Source: Nonomuraea spiralis (GTDB taxonomy: Bacteria > Actinomycetota > Actinomycetes > Streptosporangiales > Streptosporangiaceae). From it: DNA of 64,000 bases. Shown piece by piece: positions 15,804 to 24,820 of the stretch. The notes beneath the pieces are model-generated. The model was not told the origin of the DNA, did not search any database, and saw nothing but the letters and a program-made list of their open reading frames with translations. The stretch spans positions 310,001 to 374,000 of the forward strand of contig NZ_BMRC01000002.1 in NCBI RefSeq assembly GCF_014648435.1. Reading direction: 5' to 3'. The stretch's first letter is position 1; each line of letters begins with the position of its first letter. The translations under genes were made by a program, and so were the position numbers.

Positions 15804-17132
15804 GTGTTCGGGTGGAAGCTGCACGGCGACGGGAAACATCTGGCGCCGGGAGAGGTCGTCAAGCCTGACGAGCGGCTCTCCTGGCCCAGGACGATCGGCA
15901 TCGGCGCGCAGCACGTGATCGCCATGTTCGGCGCGACGTTCGTGTTCCCGCTGGTCATGGGCCTCGACGCCAACCTGGCCGTGATGATGTCCGGCGTCGC
16001 GACGATCCTGTTCCTGCTCATCGTCAAGGGCCGGATCCCCAGCTACGTGGGGTCCAGCGCGTCCTTCGTGGGCGCCGTGGTGGCGATCAGGGCGGCCGGG
16101 GGCGGCGACGCGACCGTCACCGGCGCGCTGCTCGTCGTCGGCGTCGTGCTGGGCCTGTGCGGCCTGGCCATCCATCTGCTGGGCGTGCAGATCATCCACC
16201 GGGTCTTCCCGCCGATCGTCACCGGCGGCGTGGTGATGCTGATCGGGTTCGGCATGGCGTACGTGGCGGCCGACGTCTACTGGCCCAAGGACCCGTGGGT
16301 GGCGCTGCTGACGATGGCGGCCACGTTCGTGTTCATCGGGGTCTTCAAGGGCTTCCTCGGCCGGATCGGCGTGCTGCTCGGCCTGGTCTTCGGGTTCGTG
16401 TTGTCGTGGGTCTGGGACCGGGTGGGCGGCCAGATCCTGTCCCCCGACGCCACCGGCAAGGTGACCGAGCACTTCCGCGTCAACCTCCAGGGCGTGGCCG
16501 ACGCCGACTGGATCGGCCTGCCGTCGCTGCACGGGCCCGTGTTCGAGGTGTCGGCGATCGTGCTGGTGCTGCCCGTCGTGATCGCGCTCATCGCCGAGAA
16601 CGTCGGCCACGTCAAGGCCGTGGGCGAGATGACCGGCGCGGACGTCGACGGCTCCATGGGCCGCGCCATCATCGCCGACGGCGTCGGCACCGTGGTCGCC
16701 ACCTCGGTCGGCGGCCCGGCCACCACCACGTACGCGGAGAACATCGGCGTCATGGCGGCCACCCGCGTCTACTCCACGGCCGCCTACTACGTCGCGGCGG
16801 TCATCGCGATCCTGTTCGGCCTGTGCCCCAAGTTCGGCGCCCTCGTCGCCGCGACCCCCGACGGCGTGCTCGGCGGCGTCACGACCATCCTGTACGGCAT
16901 GATCGGCCTGCTCGGCGCCAAGATCTGGGTCGAGAACAAGGTGAACCTGTCCGACCCGGTCAACCTGGTGCCGGTGGGCGCGGGCATCATCTGCGCGATC
17001 GGGCCGGTCGTGTTCCCGATCACCGACACCTTCGCCCTGAGCGGCATCGCGCTCGGCACGATCGTGTTGCTCCTCGGCTACCACCTCCTGCGCGTCACGC
17101 GCCGCGAACCGGTGCCCGAAACCGGCCGATAA
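15804..17132 (+). CDS. NCS2 family nucleobase (uracil/xanthine) permease 1
   Basis: 442 residues, about 14 membrane segments. Family signatures include GAQHVIAMFGATFVFPLVMG with the QH pair of helix 1, the IAENVGHVKAVGEMTG substrate-site helix (key Glu), and the TTTYAENIGVMAATRV helix. Members import uracil, xanthine or uric acid by proton symport. The start is a GTG at 15804 with GAGGTGGG upstream. The next gene is a close paralogue, so this is a tandem duplication. Its position between pucR and a molybdo-flavoenzyme suggests a purine or pyrimidine substrate. Which nucleobase it carries cannot be told by eye. Confidence 0.88.
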   Translation: MFGWKLHGDGKHLAPGEVVKPDERLSWPRTIGIGAQHVIAMFGATFVFPLVMGLDANLAVMMSGVATILFLLIVKGRIPSYVGSSASFVGAVVAIRAAGGGDATVTGALLVVGVVLGLCGLAIHLLGVQIIHRVFPPIVTGGVVMLIGFGMAYVAADVYWPKDPWVALLTMAATFVFIGVFKGFLGRIGVLLGLVFGFVLSWVWDRVGGQILSPDATGKVTEHFRVNLQGVADADWIGLPSLHGPVFEVSAIVLVLPVVIALIAENVGHVKAVGEMTGADVDGSMGRAIIADGVGTVVATSVGGPATTTYAENIGVMAATRVYSTAAYYVAAVIAILFGLCPKFGALVAATPDGVLGGVTTILYGMIGLLGAKIWVENKVNLSDPVNLVPVGAGIICAIGPVVFPITDTFALSGIALGTIVLLLGYHLLRVTRREPVPETGR

Positions 17133-17282
17133 CCCCCCTCGAAAGGCCGGCGGCCCTCCCGTACGAGAGGTTCGCTCTGGTGGCCACGGGATATTTGGCA
17201 GATCATGCCCGTGTAGCCGCGTTCCAGCGGTCCTAATGTGCCCGCAAAGGCACGTGCCGCCGGCCCGGAAGAGAGGGCGCAG

Positions 17283-18695
17283 ATGGTTTTCGGATGGACC
17301 AGACACGGTGACGGAAGGCATCTGGCGCCCGGCGAGGTGGTCAAGCCCGACGAGCGGCTGAGCTGGCCGCGCATGGTCGGCTTCGGCGCCCAGCACGTGA
17401 TCGCGATGTTCGGCGCGACGTTCGTGTTCCCGCTGGTCATGGGGCTGGACCCGAACGTCGCCGTGATGATGTCCGGCGTCGCGACGATCATGTTCCTGCT
17501 GATCGTCAAGGGCAAGGTGCCCAGCTACCTGGGCACCAGCGCGTCGTTCGTCGGCGGCGTGTTCGCCATCAGGGCCGCCGCCGGGAGCGACCAGCCGATC
17601 GCCGACGCCCTCGTGACCGGCTCGATCCTGGTCGCCGGGCTCGTCCTGGCGCTGGCGGGCGTGGCCGTGCACGTGCTCGGGGTGCAGATCATCCACCGGA
17701 TCTTCCCGCCCGTCGTCACCGGCGCGGTGGTGATGCTCATCGGGTTCGGGCTGGCGTACGTGGTCGCCGACGTCTACTGGGGGCAGGACCAGTGGGTCGC
17801 GCTGGTCACGATGCTGGTGACGTTCGTGGTGATCGTGGCGTTCAAGGGGTTCGCCGGGCGCATCGGGGTGCTGATCGGGCTGGTCACCGGGTTCGTCCTG
17901 TCCTGGGTGCTGGACCGGACGGTCGGCCAGGTCACCTCCGTCCTGCCCGGTCAGAACCTGCGCGACGCGGCCGGCGCGGCCTGCCCGGCCGAGGGCCCGT
18001 ACTGCGTGGCCACCGCCTTCCCGCACGACCGGGTCAGCTTCGACGCCGTGGCCAAGGCCGACTGGTTCGGGCTGCCGGACTTCCACGCGCCCGACTTCAA
18101 GTTCTCCGCCGTGCTGCTCGTACTGCCCGCGGTGATCGCGCTCATCGCCGAGAACGTCGGCCACGTCAAGGCCGTGGGCGAGATGACCGGCACGGACGTC
18201 GACCCGTACATCGGCCGGGCGATCATCGCCGACGGCGCCGCCACCGTCGTCACCAGCGCCGTCGGCGGCTCGCCCACCACCACCTACGCCGAGAACATCG
18301 GCGTCATGGCCGCCACCAAGGTCTACTCCACGGCCGCGTACTACATCGCCGGTCTGATCGCGATCCTGTTCGGCCTGTGCCCGAAGTTCGGCGCGCTGGT
18401 CGCCGCCACGCCGGGCGGCGTGCTCGGCGGCGTCACCGTCATCCTGTACGGCATGATCGGACTACTCGGCGCCAAGATCTGGATCGAGAACCGGGTGGAT
18501 TTCGCCGACCCGGTCAACATGGTCCCGATCGGCGCGGGCATCATCCTGGCGATCGGACCGGTGACTCACATGATCGGCGGAGACTTCTCCCTTGAGGGCA
18601 TCGCGCTCGGCACCGTCGTGGTGGTGGGCGGATACCACCTGCTCCGCGCCATCGCCGGACGTTCGCCGCGGCCGGTCCCCGGCGAGGCCGGGTGA
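17283..18695 (+). CDS. NCS2 family nucleobase permease 2 (tandem paralogue)
   Basis: About 470 residues, colinear with the preceding permease and near-identical in many helices (GAQHVIAMFGATFVFPLVMG, IAENVGHVKAVGEMTG, TTTYAENIGVMAATKV). It differs by an insertion of roughly 25 residues in the loop before the Glu helix, around AAGAACPAEGPYCVATAF, with two cysteines that could pair outside the cell. ATG at 17283, with GAGAGGG upstream. Its stop overlaps the start of the FAD subunit gene (GTGA), so it is translationally coupled to the enzyme and probably imports its substrate. Confidence 0.88.
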   Translation: MVFGWTRHGDGRHLAPGEVVKPDERLSWPRMVGFGAQHVIAMFGATFVFPLVMGLDPNVAVMMSGVATIMFLLIVKGKVPSYLGTSASFVGGVFAIRAAAGSDQPIADALVTGSILVAGLVLALAGVAVHVLGVQIIHRIFPPVVTGAVVMLIGFGLAYVVADVYWGQDQWVALVTMLVTFVVIVAFKGFAGRIGVLIGLVTGFVLSWVLDRTVGQVTSVLPGQNLRDAAGAACPAEGPYCVATAFPHDRVSFDAVAKADWFGLPDFHAPDFKFSAVLLVLPAVIALIAENVGHVKAVGEMTGTDVDPYIGRAIIADGAATVVTSAVGGSPTTTYAENIGVMAATKVYSTAAYYIAGLIAILFGLCPKFGALVAATPGGVLGGVTVILYGMIGLLGAKIWIENRVDFADPVNMVPIGAGIILAIGPVTHMIGGDFSLEGIALGTVVVVGGYHLLRAIAGRSPRPVPGEAG

Positions 18696-19567
18696 AGCCG
18701 CCGCCGTTCACCTACCACGCGCCGCGCGACCTCGGCGAGGCTCTGAGCACGCTCGCGGAGGTGCCCGGCAAGGTGCTGGCCGGCGGCCAGAGCCTGATCC
18801 CCCTGCTCAACATGCGGCTGGCCGCCCCCGAGCACGTCGTCGACATCAACCGCGTGACCACCCTGGACACGGTGGAGGCCGGCGGCGACGGGGTGCGCGT
18901 GGGCGCGCTGGCCCGGCACTCGCGGGTGGCGCGCTCCGGCGCGCACCCGCTGCTGACGAAGGCGCTGCGGCTGGTCGCCCACCCGGTGATCCGCAACCGC
19001 GGCACGGTCGTCGGCAGCCTGGTCCACGCCGACCCGGCCGCCGAGCTGCCCGCGGTGCTCGCGGTCCTCGGCGGCTCGGTACGCCTGGCCGGCCGCGCGC
19101 CCGGCGGCGGGACCGCCACGCGGGACGTCCCGGCGCGGGAGTTCTTCGTCGGCCCCATGGAGTCCGCCGTCCGGCCCGACGAGCTGGCCGTCTCGGCGTA
19201 CTTCCCGGCGCTCGGCGGGCGGGCCGGTACGGCGTTCGAGGAGGTGTCCAGGCGGCACGGCGACTACGCCCTGGCCGGCGTCTGCGCCGTGGTCACGCTG
19301 GACGACGACCTGCGGATCGCCGCGGCCAGGGTCGCCTGCGTCGGCGTGGGCCCGGTCCCCGTCCTGCTGGACGTGACCCGCGAGTGCGGCCACCGGCCCG
19401 CCGCGAGCGCCGACTGGGCCGCCGCCGCGCAAACCGTACGGGAGGCGACCGACCCCGACGGGGACATCCACGCCACCGCCGCCTACCGGCGGCACCTGGT
19501 GGGCGTGCTGGCCGAACGGGCACTGCGGAACGCGGCACGGGAGGGGACGGCGAGCGGTGGAACATGA
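18692..19567 (+). CDS. FAD-binding (medium) subunit of xanthine/CO dehydrogenase-type enzyme
   Basis: 291 residues. The FAD-binding blocks are AGGQSLIPLLNMRLA and RNRGTVVGSLVHADPAAELP, the second corresponding to the TxGG/N-RGTxGGN pattern of CoxM and XdhB. It accepts electrons from the iron-sulfur subunit and passes them to NAD+ or a quinone. The GTG start overlaps the permease stop; its own 3' end overlaps the next gene by 11 bases. Gene order M-S-L is typical for CO dehydrogenase-like molybdo-flavoenzymes. Confidence 0.88.
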   Translation: MKPPPFTYHAPRDLGEALSTLAEVPGKVLAGGQSLIPLLNMRLAAPEHVVDINRVTTLDTVEAGGDGVRVGALARHSRVARSGAHPLLTKALRLVAHPVIRNRGTVVGSLVHADPAAELPAVLAVLGGSVRLAGRAPGGGTATRDVPAREFFVGPMESAVRPDELAVSAYFPALGGRAGTAFEEVSRRHGDYALAGVCAVVTLDDDLRIAAARVACVGVGPVPVLLDVTRECGHRPAASADWAAAAQTVREATDPDGDIHATAAYRRHLVGVLAERALRNAAREGTASGGT

Positions 19568-20033
19568 GATCACGCTGACCGTGAACGGCACCACCCGGCG
19601 GGTCAGCGTCCCCGGACGCCGCCTGCTGTCCGACTGCCTGCGCCACGACCTCGGCCTGACCGGCACGCACGTCGGCTGCGAGCACGGCGTCTGCGGCTGC
19701 TGCACGGTCCTGCTCGACGGCGAGCCGGTGCGGTCGTGCCTGACGTTCGCGGTCACCGTGGACGGGCGCGAGATCACCACCGTGGAGGGCCTGGCCGGCC
19801 CCGGCGGGCTCTCGCCCGTGCAGCGGGCCTTCGCCGAGTGCCACGGCCTGCAGTGCGGCTTCTGCACGCCGGGCTTCCTGTGCACGGTGACCGCCCTGCT
19901 GGCCGACAACCCGGCGCCCACCCACGAGGAGGTGCTGGAGGGCATCTCCGGCAACCTGTGCCGGTGCACCGGCTACCAGAACATCGTCAAGGCCGTCCAC
20001 CGGGCCGCCGAGCTGCTGGCGGAGGAGTCGTGA
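19557..20033 (+). CDS. [2Fe-2S] (small) subunit of xanthine/CO dehydrogenase-type enzyme
   Basis: 158 residues. The N-terminal plant-type ferredoxin cluster is [15 protein letters not shown] plus RSCL. The C-terminal four-helix cluster has CGFCTPGF and [13 protein letters not shown]. Both [2Fe-2S] clusters look intact. Length is normal for CoxS. It overlaps the FAD subunit by 11 bases and precedes the molybdenum subunit by 37 bases. Confidence 0.92.
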   Translation: MEHEITLTVNGTTRRVSVPGRRLLSDCLRHDLGLTGTHVGCEHGVCGCCTVLLDGEPVRSCLTFAVTVDGREITTVEGLAGPGGLSPVQRAFAECHGLQCGFCTPGFLCTVTALLADNPAPTHEEVLEGISGNLCRCTGYQNIVKAVHRAAELLAEES

Positions 20034-20070
20034 GCCCGGTGCCGCCCGGCGACCCGCTCGTGGAGGAGTC

Positions 20071-22455
20071 ATGACGACCAAGCTGTTCGGCGAGCCGGTG
20101 CAGCGGCGCGAGGACCCCAGGCTGCTCACCGGCCAGGGGCGTTACCTGGACGACCTCGGCCCCGACGCGCTCGCCGCCGCGTTCGTCAGGTCCCCGCACG
20201 CCCACGCCCGCGTCCGGGACGTCGACGTGTCCGCCGCGCTCGACGTGCCGGGCCTGGTCGCGATCTACACGTGGGAGGACCTGCCCGAGCGGGTCGGCCG
20301 GCCGCTGCCGTTGCTGATCCCGCATCCGGCGCTGACGCACGGGCGTACGGCGTACCCGCTGGCCAGGGAGGTCGTCCGGCACGTGGGCGAGCCCGTGGTC
20401 ATGGTCGTGGCCGCCGACAGGTACGTCGCCGAGGACGCCTGCGCGCTCATCGAGGTCGCCTACGAGCCGCTCAAACCGGTCGTCGGCCTGGCCGAGGCGG
20501 CGCAGGGCGCCCAGCTCGTGCACGAGGACGTGCCGGGGAACGTGGGCGCGCATCTCGTCCAGGAGGTGCCGGGAGCCGATGGCAGAGGCGCCCGCGAGGC
20601 CGTCGCGAGCGCGCCGCACACGCTGGCCTTCCGGCTCGACATCGAGCGCAGCGCCAGCATGCCGCTGGAGGGACGCGGCGTCTACGCCCGCTGGGACGGC
20701 CGCGACCTGCGCGTCTACTCCAGCACCCAGACCTCCACCAGCGTGCGCATGGCCGTGGCCGCCACGCTCGGGCTGCCGCTGCCACAGGTCGAGGTGATCG
20801 CGCCGGACGTCGGCGGCGGCTTCGGCGTCAAGATCGTGCACCCGTGGCCGGAGGAGATCCTGGTGCCGTGGGCCGCGATGACGCTCGGCCGCGAGATCAA
20901 GTGGACCGAGGACCGCAGAGAACATTTCATCTCCTCCGCCCACGAACGCGCCCAGATCCACCACGTACGCGTCGGCTTCGACGACGACGGCCGCGTCCTG
21001 GGCCTGGACGTGACGATCAGGCACGACCACGGCGCCTACACGCCGTACGGGATCATCGTGCCCATCGTCACCTCCACGCAGCTTCTCGGGCCGTACAAGC
21101 CGGGGGCCTACCGGGTCGAGTTCACCGCGCTCTACACCAACACCGTGCAGGTCACGCCGTACCGAGGGGCCGGCCGGCCGCAGGGCGTGTTCTGCATGGA
21201 GCGGACCATGGACAAGATCGCCCACTACCTGGGCAAGGACCGTACCGAGGTGCGCGCGGCCAACTTCATCCGGCCCGAGGAGTTCCCGTACGACCAGGGG
21301 ATGACGTTCCAGGACGGCCGCCCGCTCATCTACGACAGCGGGAACTACCCGGAGATGCTCCGCATGATCAAGGAGCTGATCGGCTGGGACTCCTTCGAAC
21401 GCCGTCCCGGCCGGGGGATCGGCATCGGCTGCTACGTCGAGGGCACGGGAGTCGGCCCGTACGAGGGCGGGCACGTGCAGATCACCTCCGACGGCCGGGT
21501 GCACGTCTCGACCGGCCTCACCTCCCAGGGCCAGGGCCACGAGACCGCCTTCGCCCAGATCGCCGCCTCCGAGCTGGGCGTGCCCATCGAGCGGGTCAGC
21601 GTGGTCACCGGCGACACCCGCAGGTTCGGGTACGCGGTGGGCACCTTCGCCTCCCGCGCCGCCGTCGTCAGCGGCAACGCCATCGCGCTGGCCTGCCGGA
21701 AGGTCAGGGACAAGGCGCTGCGCATCGCGGCGGAGGCGCTGGAGGCCGACCCGGCCGACCTGGAGATCGCCGACGGCATGGTGCACGTCGTCGGCGCGCC
21801 GTCCGCCGCGATCCCGCTCTCGACGGTGGCGGTGCTGGCCAACCCGCTGCGGTACGCCTTCGACGAGGAGACCGCCAGGGCGACCCAGTTCTCCGGCACC
21901 GCCTCCCCGGACCGCCCGCCCGTGGCCGAGGGCGACGAGCCGGGCCTCGAAGGACGTGACTTCTACTCGCCCATCAGGTCCACGTTCGCCTCGGGCATGC
22001 ACGCGGCCGTCGTCGAGACCGACCCGGACACCGCCGAGATCAAGGTCGTCAGGTACGCCGTCGTCCACGACTGCGGGCGGCTGATCAACCCGATGATCGT
22101 GGAGGGGCAGATCCACGGGGGAGTGGCCCAGGGCATCGGCGGCGCCCTGTACGAGCGCATGGAGTACGACGTCCACGGCCAGCTCGTCAACGCCTCGTTC
22201 ATGGACTTCCTCATGCCGTACGCCACCGAGATCCCCCCGATCGAGACCGCCCACCTGGAGACGCCCTCGCCGCTCAACCCGCTCGGCATCAAGGGCGCGG
22301 GCGAGGCCGGCGTGATCCCGGTGTCGGCGGTCATCGCCTCGGCCATCGAGGACGCCGAGGGCATCGAGATCGACCGCATGCCCATCTCCCCGTCCGACCT
22401 GTACGAGCTGCGTGTGCGAGGATCGGCGCCATGCGTGCCCCCGGAGCCGGACTGA
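20071..22455 (+). CDS. molybdopterin-binding (large) subunit of xanthine/CO dehydrogenase-type enzyme
   Basis: 794 residues. Landmarks are [20 protein letters not shown] at the N-terminus, [23 protein letters not shown], the SQGQGHET cofactor loop, and [14 protein letters not shown] near the C-terminus with the catalytic Glu. The loop reads [10 protein letters not shown] and lacks the AYxCSFR active-site loop of form I CO dehydrogenases. It is thus a form II/aldehyde- or purine-hydroxylase-like member. With nucleobase permeases and PucR next door, a purine or N-heterocycle is the likely substrate; CO is unlikely. ATG at 20071 with GGAGGAG upstream. It overlaps the LRR gene by 25 bases. Confidence 0.88.
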   Translation: MTTKLFGEPVQRREDPRLLTGQGRYLDDLGPDALAAAFVRSPHAHARVRDVDVSAALDVPGLVAIYTWEDLPERVGRPLPLLIPHPALTHGRTAYPLAREVVRHVGEPVVMVVAADRYVAEDACALIEVAYEPLKPVVGLAEAAQGAQLVHEDVPGNVGAHLVQEVPGADGRGAREAVASAPHTLAFRLDIERSASMPLEGRGVYARWDGRDLRVYSSTQTSTSVRMAVAATLGLPLPQVEVIAPDVGGGFGVKIVHPWPEEILVPWAAMTLGREIKWTEDRREHFISSAHERAQIHHVRVGFDDDGRVLGLDVTIRHDHGAYTPYGIIVPIVTSTQLLGPYKPGAYRVEFTALYTNTVQVTPYRGAGRPQGVFCMERTMDKIAHYLGKDRTEVRAANFIRPEEFPYDQGMTFQDGRPLIYDSGNYPEMLRMIKELIGWDSFERRPGRGIGIGCYVEGTGVGPYEGGHVQITSDGRVHVSTGLTSQGQGHETAFAQIAASELGVPIERVSVVTGDTRRFGYAVGTFASRAAVVSGNAIALACRKVRDKALRIAAEALEADPADLEIADGMVHVVGAPSAAIPLSTVAVLANPLRYAFDEETARATQFSGTASPDRPPVAEGDEPGLEGRDFYSPIRSTFASGMHAAVVETDPDTAEIKVVRYAVVHDCGRLINPMIVEGQIHGGVAQGIGGALYERMEYDVHGQLVNASFMDFLMPYATEIPPIETAHLETPSPLNPLGIKGAGEAGVIPVSAVIASAIEDAEGIEIDRMPISPSDLYELRVRGSAPCVPPEPD

Positions 22456-23447
22456 CCCTTTTCCCCGACGTCCCCGACGACGTACGGCTGATCGACCTGG
22501 CGTGGAACGAGCTGACCCAGGTGCCCGCCCGGGTGGCCGGGCTGGCCCGGCTGGAGGAGCTGCGGCTCGACGGCAACCGGCTGCGCGAGCTGCCCGATTT
22601 GTCCGGCCTGACCGCGCTGCGCGCCCTGCACCTCGACGGCAACGAGCTGAGCGAGGTCCCGGCCTGCCCGCCCGGCCTGGAGAGCCTCTTCCTCTACGGC
22701 AACCGGATCGAGCACCTTCCCGGCCGCCTCGGCGAGCACCTGCGCCACCTCGCGCTCGGTGGCAACCGGCTGACCTCGGTCCCCCCGGCCCTGTGGAAGC
22801 TGACCGCGCTCGAATCCCTCAACCTCGCCGAGAACGCCCTCACCGACGTTCCCGCGGCCGTCGGCGGCCTGACCCGGCTGCGCATGCTCGACCTCGGCCA
22901 CAACCGGCTCGCCTCGATACCGCCCGAGCTGGGCGACCTGCCGCTCACCGACTACCTCTACCTGAGCGACAACGGCTTCACCGACGTCCCGGCCGCGCTC
23001 GGCCGCCTCGACCGGCTGGCCTACCTCAACCTGACCGACAACCGGCTCACCACGCTCCCGGACGCGCTCGGCTCGATGAGGTCGCTGGTGGAGCTGCGGT
23101 TGTACAACAACCGGCTGGAGACGTTGCCCGAGACCTTCGGCGGGCTCGCCGCCCTGCGCGAGCTGCACGTCCAGGGCAACCGGCTGACCCGGCTGCCCGC
23201 CTCGCTCGCGGCGCTGGGCGAGTTGCGGGTGCTCGACCTGCGGAACAACCACCTGGGCGAGCTGCCGCCGCTGCCGCCCGGCCTCACCCATCTCGACCTG
23301 CGCAACAACCGGCTGCGCGAGCTGCCCGCCGACCTCCATGCCGAGCTGCCCGGCCTGCGCAAGCTCGACCTGCGCTGGAACAAGCTCTACGACGACCCGC
23401 CGGTGCTCGACCGGCTGCGCGCCCGGGGTTGTGTCGTCCTGCGCTGA
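22431..23447 (+). CDS. leucine-rich repeat protein
   Basis: 338 residues, nearly all LRR. About 13 repeats of roughly 22-23 residues follow L..L.L..N.L..LP, for example LEELRLDGNRLRELPDLSG, LVELRLYNNRLETLP and LRELHVQGNRLTRLP. There is no signal peptide, membrane helix or catalytic domain, so it is a cytoplasmic binding scaffold. The ATG at 22431 has GAGGA upstream and lies inside the end of the molybdenum subunit gene. That implies coupled translation with the dehydrogenase. The partner is unknown; a chaperone or assembly role for the enzyme is only a guess. Confidence 0.85.
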   Translation: MRAPGAGLTLFPDVPDDVRLIDLAWNELTQVPARVAGLARLEELRLDGNRLRELPDLSGLTALRALHLDGNELSEVPACPPGLESLFLYGNRIEHLPGRLGEHLRHLALGGNRLTSVPPALWKLTALESLNLAENALTDVPAAVGGLTRLRMLDLGHNRLASIPPELGDLPLTDYLYLSDNGFTDVPAALGRLDRLAYLNLTDNRLTTLPDALGSMRSLVELRLYNNRLETLPETFGGLAALRELHVQGNRLTRLPASLAALGELRVLDLRNNHLGELPPLPPGLTHLDLRNNRLRELPADLHAELPGLRKLDLRWNKLYDDPPVLDRLRARGCVVLR

Positions 23448-23479
23448 ACCGGCGCGGGCGGCCGTGCGTACCTCCGCAC

Positions 23480-23902
23480 ATGACGACACATCCACGTCTG
23501 GCCGCCCTCGTGCTGCTGGCCGGGCTGGCCGCCGCCTGCTCCTCCGGAGGCGGGGGAGGCTATGCCGCGGCCGGTCAGAAGGCCGCGCCCGCGGCGGCGC
23601 CCCAGACCGTCGAACAGCTCGCCGCCAAGGTCGGCTGCAAGCCGCGCATGCAGGTCGACGCCGCCGAGATCCGTACGGGCTACTGCAGGACCGCCGACGG
23701 CCAGTTCTTCGTGACGACGTTCGCCAGCCAGTCCGGAAAGGACGCCTGGATGGACGCCGCCCCCGAGTACAACCCCCACCTCGTCGGCAGCCTGTGGACC
23801 GTGCTGTCCAGCCGCAAGGTGCTGGAGCTGCTGAAGGAGCGGCTCGGCGGCGACCTCCACCTGAAGGACCACCGTACGAACCAGATGCGTACGGTCGGCT
23901 AA
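23480..23902 (+). CDS. predicted lipoprotein
   Basis: 140 residues. A lipoprotein signal peptide runs from MTTHPRLAALVLLAGLAAAC, with the lipobox LAAAC at about residue 20. A Ser/Gly linker and a ~100-residue domain follow. Two further cysteines (VGCKPRM and GYCRTAD) could form a disulfide. No family is recognised. It is probably anchored to the outer face of the membrane. The ATG at 23480 is required for the signal peptide, although the frame is open upstream. It is convergent with cydB. Confidence 0.7.
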   Translation: MTTHPRLAALVLLAGLAAACSSGGGGGYAAAGQKAAPAAAPQTVEQLAAKVGCKPRMQVDAAEIRTGYCRTADGQFFVTTFASQSGKDAWMDAAPEYNPHLVGSLWTVLSSRKVLELLKERLGGDLHLKDHRTNQMRTVG

Positions 23903-23925
23903 GGGCGCCCGCGCGCCCCGCCGCC

Positions 23926-24807
23926 CTACGACGCCGCGAGGATGACCCGCTTGCGGAACACCCAGTACGTCCAGCCCTGGTAGACCAGCACGAACGGCAG
24001 CGTGATCAGCCCGATCCAGCTCAGCATCGTCAGCGTGTACGGCCCCGAGGCCGCCTGTGCCAGCGTCAGCCCCGGCAGCGGCGAGAGGCGCAGCTCGATG
24101 AACACCGCCAGCGTGGCCAGCACGATGCCCGCGGCCGTCGCCCCGAACGCCCACCCCTCCCTGCGCCGCCAGATCAGCGCCGCCGCGGCGGCCAGCGCGG
24201 CCATGGCGGCCAGGGCCGGCGGCGAGCCCAGGTTCGACAGGGCCAGTACGGCGACCGGGATGGTCACCGCAGCCGCGGCCAGGGCGGCGGTCCTGGCCCG
24301 CCGGCGCACCGGGCCGGTGGTTTTGAGCGCGAGGAAGACCGCGCCGTGCAGCACGCAGAGCGTCAGCGTGAACGCCCCGCCGATCAGGGCCGCCGGGCCG
24401 CTGTCGAACAGCACGTCGGCGAAGATCGCGCCCCAAAGGAACGCCGGCAGGCCGCTGCCGACCAGGATGCCGAGGTCGCACCAGATCGGGTTGGCGACCT
24501 TGCCGCGCCATTCGAGCCCGACGCCGCGCACGATCAGTCCGACCAGGATGAGTGTGACGGGCAGGTAGAACGCGCTGAACAGGCCGGAGTACCAGGCGGG
24601 GAACGCGGCGAACATCGCGCCGACCGCGGTGATCAGCCACACCTCGTTGCCGTCCCACACCGGGCCGATGGTCTGCAGGCTCTGGCGCTGCTCGGCGGCG
24701 TTCCTGCTGAGGAGCGGCGCCAGCAGGCCGACGCCGAAGTCGAAGCCTTCGAGGACGAAGTAGCCGGTCCAGAGGAAGGCGATGATGACGAACCACAGGT
24801 TGATCAT
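23926..24807 (-). CDS. cydB: cytochrome bd oxidase subunit II
   Basis: 293 residues, about eight membrane segments. The N-terminus (MINLWFVIIAFLWTGYFVLE, then GFDFGVG) and the QTIGPVWDGNEVWL block are characteristic of CydB. With CydA it forms the quinol oxidase that reduces O2 at high affinity. It follows cydA by 13 bases. No cydDC transporter genes follow, although many actinomycetes have them here. Confidence 0.93.
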   Translation of the reverse strand: MINLWFVIIAFLWTGYFVLEGFDFGVGLLAPLLSRNAAEQRQSLQTIGPVWDGNEVWLITAVGAMFAAFPAWYSGLFSAFYLPVTLILVGLIVRGVGLEWRGKVANPIWCDLGILVGSGLPAFLWGAIFADVLFDSGPAALIGGAFTLTLCVLHGAVFLALKTTGPVRRRARTAALAAAAVTIPVAVLALSNLGSPPALAAMAALAAAAALIWRRREGWAFGATAAGIVLATLAVFIELRLSPLPGLTLAQAASGPYTLTMLSWIGLITLPFVLVYQGWTYWVFRKRVILAAS

Positions 24808-24820
24808 GGGTCTGGTCCCT

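Noticed and set aside
20000..20085. repeat of a GGAGGAGTC block around the end of the iron-sulfur subunit gene and the start of the next
   Set aside because: Short purine-rich ribosome binding site-like similarity; not enough to call a repeat element.
19987..22254. 755-codon open frame on the minus strand opposite the molybdenum subunit
   Set aside because: It is the antisense shadow of a well-supported dehydrogenase gene; its translation is His/Arg/Val/Gly rich with no motifs.
18692..22455. true aerobic CO dehydrogenase (form I)
   Set aside because: The large subunit lacks the AYxCSFR active-site loop and has [10 protein letters not shown], so CO oxidation is unlikely.
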